Shown here: one piece after another, positions 28,331 to 32,138 of the stretch
Layout of the letters: each line of letters begins with the position of its first letter
How positions within the stretch are numbered: position 1 is the stretch's first letter
Assembly (NCBI GenBank): GCA_964435775.1
Contig: CAYTAP010000031.1
Span: forward strand, 1-32,138
DNA length: 32,138 nucleotides
Origin: CAYTAP01 sp964435775
GTDB taxonomy: Bacteria; Planctomycetota; Phycisphaerae; Tepidisphaerales; Tepidisphaeraceae
Direction: 5' to 3'
Translations under genes and position numbers: made by a program
The notes under the pieces: model-generated
Told to the model about the DNA's origin: nothing
Seen by the model: only the letters and a program-made list of their open reading frames with translations
Database searches by the model: none

Positions 28331-29356
28331 TCACGAAGCGCCTTGGGATTGGTCGGTTTGCTCCTGTTGCTGGCAGGCGCGGGTGATGCGGACGGCCCGG
28401 CTGCCGCGGAATTGTCCGACCAGGCCGAGGAATTTGTTGCGCCCCTCCACTTGGATGAGAACCTCCTGTGCGAAGTTCTTGGCCGTGGTGATGATGTCGC
28501 CGGGACGGAGATTGAGCAGTTCGTCCAGGCTGATGCTCGTGTGCGCGAGGAATGCCCTCAGATCAACCGGCGCGTTCTGCACGTTCTTGGTCAGTCGGCG
28601 GACGTGGTCCTCCTGGCCGCCTTTGCGCTGATAGCTGAACCAGTTTTGTGCCGCCAGCACGCCCATGATCGGTTCGATGACGTTGTAGGGGATGCAGAGG
28701 CTCATCGTCCCCGAGCGATTGCCGAGCTTGAGCTCGAATCCGATCACGACGACCGTTTCGTTGGGGGGTACGATCTGGACGAGCTGGGGATTCGATTCGA
28801 AATCATGGACGCTGAAGGTGACCGGCGTCAGGTTGCTCCATGCCTCGGAGAGGTGGTGCGTCGCGCGATCGGTGATCCGCTGGACGAGCCGCTGTTCGAT
28901 CTGCGTCAGCGGGCGCTGGGGGATGAAAAGGTCGGCGTTCGATCCGCCGAGCAGGCGGTCGATGATCGGGTAGATGATCAGCGGGCTGATTTCCAGACAA
29001 AGCTGCCCGTCGAGCTGGTCGGCCTTGAGCAGGTTGAAGCAAGTCGGGTTGGGCAGCGAGTGGATGAACTCGCTGTAGGTCAGTTGTTCGATGGTGGAGA
29101 CGGAGACTTCGATGATTGTGCGAAGATACCCGGAGAGTGCGGCCCCGAAGTTTCGCCCGAAACCCTCATGAAGGGCTTCGAGGGCGCGCATCTGATCCTT
29201 GGATACGCGTTCGGGGCGCTTGAAGTCATAAAGCTGAACGCTGGCCTGCGAAGCGCCCCGGGCGCCGAAAACCGCCGCCGGCGGCGCGTTCATCGCGCCG
29301 GTGTCCACCGCGGCCAGCAGCGCATCGACTTCGGATTGATCGAGGACTTCGGACAA
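28331..29356 (-). CDS. fliM: Flagellar motor switch protein FliM
   Basis: FliM forms part of the C-ring that sets rotor direction and binds CheY-P. The N-terminus carries the CheY-binding LDQSEVDALLAAV (5-17). A CheC-like middle domain follows with YDFKRPERVSKDQMRALEALHEGFGRN-like sequence from about 40, and the C-terminal SpoA-type domain (about 270-320) contains LLNLRPGDIITTA. At 341 residues the length is standard. TTG at 29356 is the start, with GGAGG ten bases upstream; no ATG is placed well for the N-terminal motif. A GATAAT box lies near 29385-29390. No other flagellar gene is adjacent; the next gene in the unit is a CPBP protease. Confidence 0.95.
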   Translation of the reverse strand: MSEVLDQSEVDALLAAVDTGAMNAPPAAVFGARGASQASVQLYDFKRPERVSKDQMRALEALHEGFGRNFGAALSGYLRTIIEVSVSTIEQLTYSEFIHSLPNPTCFNLLKADQLDGQLCLEISPLIIYPIIDRLLGGSNADLFIPQRPLTQIEQRLVQRITDRATHHLSEAWSNLTPVTFSVHDFESNPQLVQIVPPNETVVVIGFELKLGNRSGTMSLCIPYNVIEPIMGVLAAQNWFSYQRKGGQEDHVRRLTKNVQNAPVDLRAFLAHTSISLDELLNLRPGDIITTAKNFAQEVLIQVEGRNKFLGLVGQFRGSRAVRITRACQQQEQTDQSQGAS

Positions 29357-29492
29357 GGTTGATCGGCCTCCATGCCTGTTTTGTATTATCGGACGTGTGG
29401 CCGAATTTACTAGAGCGCAATCACCGTCGGCGCCGGTGTCCGGTCGTTCCCGCGTTCAGTTCATTGCCTTGGATGCTTCTCGGCGCAGACTC

Positions 29493-30329
29493 TTACTCGC
29501 AGGTGCGGCGTCGACTCGGCCGCAGCAGCCCCACGGATGCGCCAACCATCCAGATCAGCGCCGTGGGTTCGGGCACGGCTGGCAATCCCGCGATGTATAC
29601 CGGACTGATCCTGTTGCTCGCCGCCTGAAATCGCAGGCTGCTGACCGATCCGCCCAGCGGAACACCGAATGAAGACAGATCGATTGATGCCGCGTAGACG
29701 TCATAGGTGAGGGTGGTGGCGAAGAAGTAGCCGGTGGGTGATTCCAACTCCGCCAGATCATAGACTGTCGCACTGTTGGTGTTCGGGTTTTTGTAACCAA
29801 TTCGCCCCACCGTCACTCCCGACACGACTTTCGGAGAGTTGGCGTCCATCACAACATTCGCGTATTGGCTCTTGTCATTGTTGATGTAGAACTGCGTGGT
29901 GGTGTTGCTTCCGAGCGTGAAAAGCACGATGTCGTCGCCGGTGGAATTAACCACCGGGCGAAGAAACGTCACTTCAAAGGCAAGATCGATCGGGTTGAAG
30001 TAAGTTACGGGGCTGGTCACGCCGGTATCCAGGCGATTGTCCTCCAGCAGCGTCGCTCGCGTCCCTGGGGCGGGAATGCTCGCATTGTTTTGGGTCATCA
30101 GCGGCACGCTGTACGCCGCGACGTCGGTCAGATCGACGCCGGTCAATTGGCTGGGGAGATAGGTGATCGATCCCGCCGACCCTCGGTCGACCGTGACGCT
30201 CGTCAGGTTGTAATTGGCGGTCGTTGCATCCGCGACCGTTGCTCCGGTCACGGCCGCTCTGCCCTCGATGGCCAACAGTCCCAGCCCCAACCCACTCGCA
30301 CAAGCTGCGATCATCCAATTACCACGCAT
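29493..30329 (-). CDS. PEP-CTERM sorted secreted protein, unknown function
   Basis: The 278-residue protein has a signal peptide (1-25, ending GRA) and a C-terminal sorting tail: VPEPTALIWMVGASVGLL at 252-269 followed by RPSRRR. Such tails direct export and cleavage by an exosortase. Between them is a beta-rich domain with repeating Thr, Asn and Val (SVTVDRGSAGSITYLPSQL), poor in charged residues; I see no catalytic motif, so a surface or matrix role is likelier than an enzyme. ATG 30329 follows AAGGAAGAAGACC, a good ribosome site. It lies 87 bases downstream of the GH43 gene on the same strand, so the two may be co-transcribed. No exosortase gene is in the window. Confidence 0.85.
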   Translation of the reverse strand: MRGNWMIAACASGLGLGLLAIEGRAAVTGATVADATTANYNLTSVTVDRGSAGSITYLPSQLTGVDLTDVAAYSVPLMTQNNASIPAPGTRATLLEDNRLDTGVTSPVTYFNPIDLAFEVTFLRPVVNSTGDDIVLFTLGSNTTTQFYINNDKSQYANVVMDANSPKVVSGVTVGRIGYKNPNTNSATVYDLAELESPTGYFFATTLTYDVYAASIDLSSFGVPLGGSVSSLRFQAASNRISPVYIAGLPAVPEPTALIWMVGASVGLLRPSRRRTCE

Positions 30330-30416
30330 GGTCTTCTTCCTTCCTGTTTTACGTAACGGAGCGCCTCTAGCGCCTTGATTCGGTGTGACGGAGTTCCAAT
30401 GGAGTCGATTGCCGTT

Positions 30417-32060
30417 TCAAGCACGCTTGCGCCGCCTTGTTCGTGCTGTTCCGTAGATGAACAGGCCGCTCAGGAGCATGAGCGATGTCGGTTCCGGCAC
30501 GAGTGCCACCGCGTTCGCCGGCAGGCTCAGGGTCATCAAGTCCATCTTGACCTGCCACGCCGACGATGCCACAGGCAAACCATCTGGTGTCGTTAGTTCG
30601 ACACGCAGCCAGTTGCCGATCTGATCCTGACCAATTCCGCTGACCGTCAAGTCAAAGTAAGTGAAGCTGGAGACCGCAAGTTCCGAGCTGTCGATCGTCC
30701 GCTGGCCGAGGATTGTCTGTGCCCCGTTATTGGCCGACCCGCCGGGGAACAGCCCGGTTCCAATCAACTGGAGAACGAACTGTCCTGGATTCGCCGCCGC
30801 CACCGCCGCCTGCGCGTGGCTGATCGCCAGCCCCACCGACAGCGTGTACGCGGTTCGCGTCAGGGGCCCGATATCCTGCCAGATGCTGCCCGCGACGTTC
30901 GCGCCAAGGTATCCGATCCTTGGTCCATCCCCGTTGGCAATCTGGGTGAAACTCGAGCCATCATTGGCCATCGCGCCCACATCCCCGAAGACATTGAAAT
31001 TGTCGAGCCAACCCGGTCCGCCCCGTTCAAAGGAGAGGTTGGGAATGAAGGTGACGGTGGGTGTGCCGGAGGGATTGGCCAGCGCCTGGCCCGTCTTGAC
31101 CGGGATTCCAAAGTTTGGCGTCCCATCCACGTTCCAGGTGAATGGCTGGGTGCGAACATCACGGCTCGAGTTGCCCTGGGGGTTTGTTTGCGCGTGGTAA
31201 ACAATCCAATCCTGCGTCTCATCCGGTGACTTGACGAATGACGCATGCCCCGTGGCGTACACGCCATTGGCGACCGAATACTGGAACAACGGTCCAGGCA
31301 GTTTGGTCCAGGAACTGGCTGAGAGCGGGTCGGTTCCCGTCAGTTTCAAAGCGCCCACCGCATAAAGCGCGCTGCGCGTGTCGCTGCCGGAATAGGTCAG
31401 GAACAGGTCATTGCCGTGCTGAAGAACCTCCGGGCCTTCGTTGATGGGATGCCAGCTTTGCTCCCATGGTTCGGTCGGATAGCTGATCTCAACGGGAGCA
31501 TCCCCACTGAGGGTCCACGGGTTGGTCATCTTGGAGATGAAAAGGCTTGATTCCTGATTGCCATGTGGCCCCGGGCTGGACCATACAAAATAATCCGATC
31601 CCTGGTAGGACATGGGCGTGCCATCGATCGCCATCATGCTCGGCGGTGTGATCTGTCCCTTGAGCGTGTAGCTGCCCTGCGGATCCTGACTGTCCCCTTC
31701 AAGCACGAACATGCGGTGGTTGCCCAGTGGGCCGTCGGTGGCTGTCAGATAGGCGTACCACTTATTGTCGATTCGATGAATCTCCGGCGCCCAGACATCT
31801 TTGGAATAAGCGGTTCCCGCCGGCGGGTTCCACGCGACGACTTGGTTGCTGTTCAGACTTTGCAGCCACGGCGAACGGGCCACCGTCATATTCACGCCAT
31901 TGGTGGCGGTATAAAAATACTGACCACCCCATTGAAATGCCCACGGATCGCCGCCGCTGGAGATGATGGGATTGCTGAACTGGGCATACGCCGCGCCTGC
32001 AGGCAACAGCACGAGCGCGAGGGCTGTGCCATACAGATGGGTGATTAAAAGTTTGCGCAC
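30417..32060 (-). CDS. Secreted GH43-family glycosidase with PEP-CTERM tail
   Basis: GH43 enzymes are five-bladed beta-propellers that release arabinose or xylose from plant polysaccharides. Counting from GTG 32060, the 547-residue protein has a signal peptide (1-26, ending AYA). The expected three acids sit in canonical motifs: D38 in SSGGDPW (base), D146 in AIDGTP (pKa modulator) and E208 in NEGPEVL (acid). DVWAPEIHRIDNKWYAYLTA at 88-107 is a typical GH43 stretch. A beta-sandwich of about 160 residues follows (FIPNLSFERGGPGW), then the sorting tail VPEPTSLMLLSGLF and RTRRRKR (521-547). AAAAAAGGA before GTG 32060 supports this start. An exo-arabinofuranosidase is the best guess. The enzyme is likely retained at the cell surface. 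Confidence 0.9.
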   Translation of the reverse strand: MRKLLITHLYGTALALVLLPAGAAYAQFSNPIISSGGDPWAFQWGGQYFYTATNGVNMTVARSPWLQSLNSNQVVAWNPPAGTAYSKDVWAPEIHRIDNKWYAYLTATDGPLGNHRMFVLEGDSQDPQGSYTLKGQITPPSMMAIDGTPMSYQGSDYFVWSSPGPHGNQESSLFISKMTNPWTLSGDAPVEISYPTEPWEQSWHPINEGPEVLQHGNDLFLTYSGSDTRSALYAVGALKLTGTDPLSASSWTKLPGPLFQYSVANGVYATGHASFVKSPDETQDWIVYHAQTNPQGNSSRDVRTQPFTWNVDGTPNFGIPVKTGQALANPSGTPTVTFIPNLSFERGGPGWLDNFNVFGDVGAMANDGSSFTQIANGDGPRIGYLGANVAGSIWQDIGPLTRTAYTLSVGLAISHAQAAVAAANPGQFVLQLIGTGLFPGGSANNGAQTILGQRTIDSSELAVSSFTYFDLTVSGIGQDQIGNWLRVELTTPDGLPVASSAWQVKMDLMTLSLPANAVALVPEPTSLMLLSGLFIYGTARTRRRKRA

Positions 32061-32098
32061 TCTCACATCCTTTTTTAAAAGCCTAAAACGAAGGTAGG

Positions 32099-32128
32099 AT
32101 TGTATGCAATTATACGGTCTAATAGCAA
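32099..32128 (-). promoter_or_regulatory. Promoter region of the GH43 gene
   Basis: On the minus strand TTGCTA (32128-32123), an 18-base spacer and TACAAT (32104-32099). A perfect TATAAT (32114-32109) lies in between and could serve a second start. The AT-rich 5' UTR runs to the ribosome site near 32068. Confidence 0.45.
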
Positions 32129-32138
32129 GCAAAAAGGC

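Overview
The window looks like a scaffold piece from an uncultured, GC-rich planctomycete, most likely of the class Phycisphaerae; a run of ten Ns inside one gene shows that two contigs were joined. The assignment is an inference from several features: two secreted proteins with PEP-CTERM sorting tails, System II cytochrome c maturation (ResB/CcsA), a Bacillus-type SdhC/SdhA pair, flagellar FliM beside PilT, and many palindromic repeats between genes. There are about 27 protein genes. I found no rRNA, tRNA, CRISPR array or complete insertion sequence.

Layout. 1-650: repeats and a small membrane protein. 651-4804 (minus): resB then ccsA, for cytochrome c maturation. 5213-8394 (minus): a ParA-type ATPase fused to a C-terminal glycogen-binding CBM48 domain, followed by a MinD/ParA-like protein that has lost its P-loop; this is the most unusual locus here. 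8683-9345 (minus): a short truB whose stop codon lies in a palindromic repeat. 9590-11380 (plus): a four-repeat DNA-binding-like protein with a histone H1-like tail, then an ABC-3 metal permease without its partners. 11358-13972: a Gfo/Idh/MocA oxidoreductase and an MFS transporter, divergent. 13994-16449 (minus): thiE then murJ. 16606-21361: a TCA-cycle block with gltA on plus and sdhC, a DinB-like gene and sdhA on minus; sdhB is absent. 21412-25948 (plus): a secreted Ig-like protein, a PilT/PilU ATPase and two unknown proteins. 25973-27249 (minus): a DUF433/DUF5615 toxin-antitoxin-like pair and an unknown protein ending in a clear terminator. 27487-29356 (minus): fliM with a CPBP protease. 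29493-32060 (minus): a GH43 glycosidase and a second PEP-CTERM protein.

Two genome-scale habits are visible. A palindromic element (ends GTAGGGTCC...GGACCCTAC) sits just after stop codons at least six times. Several genes without a Shine-Dalgarno site have a -10-like hexamer ending exactly six bases before the ATG, which suggests leaderless transcription for a share of the genes.
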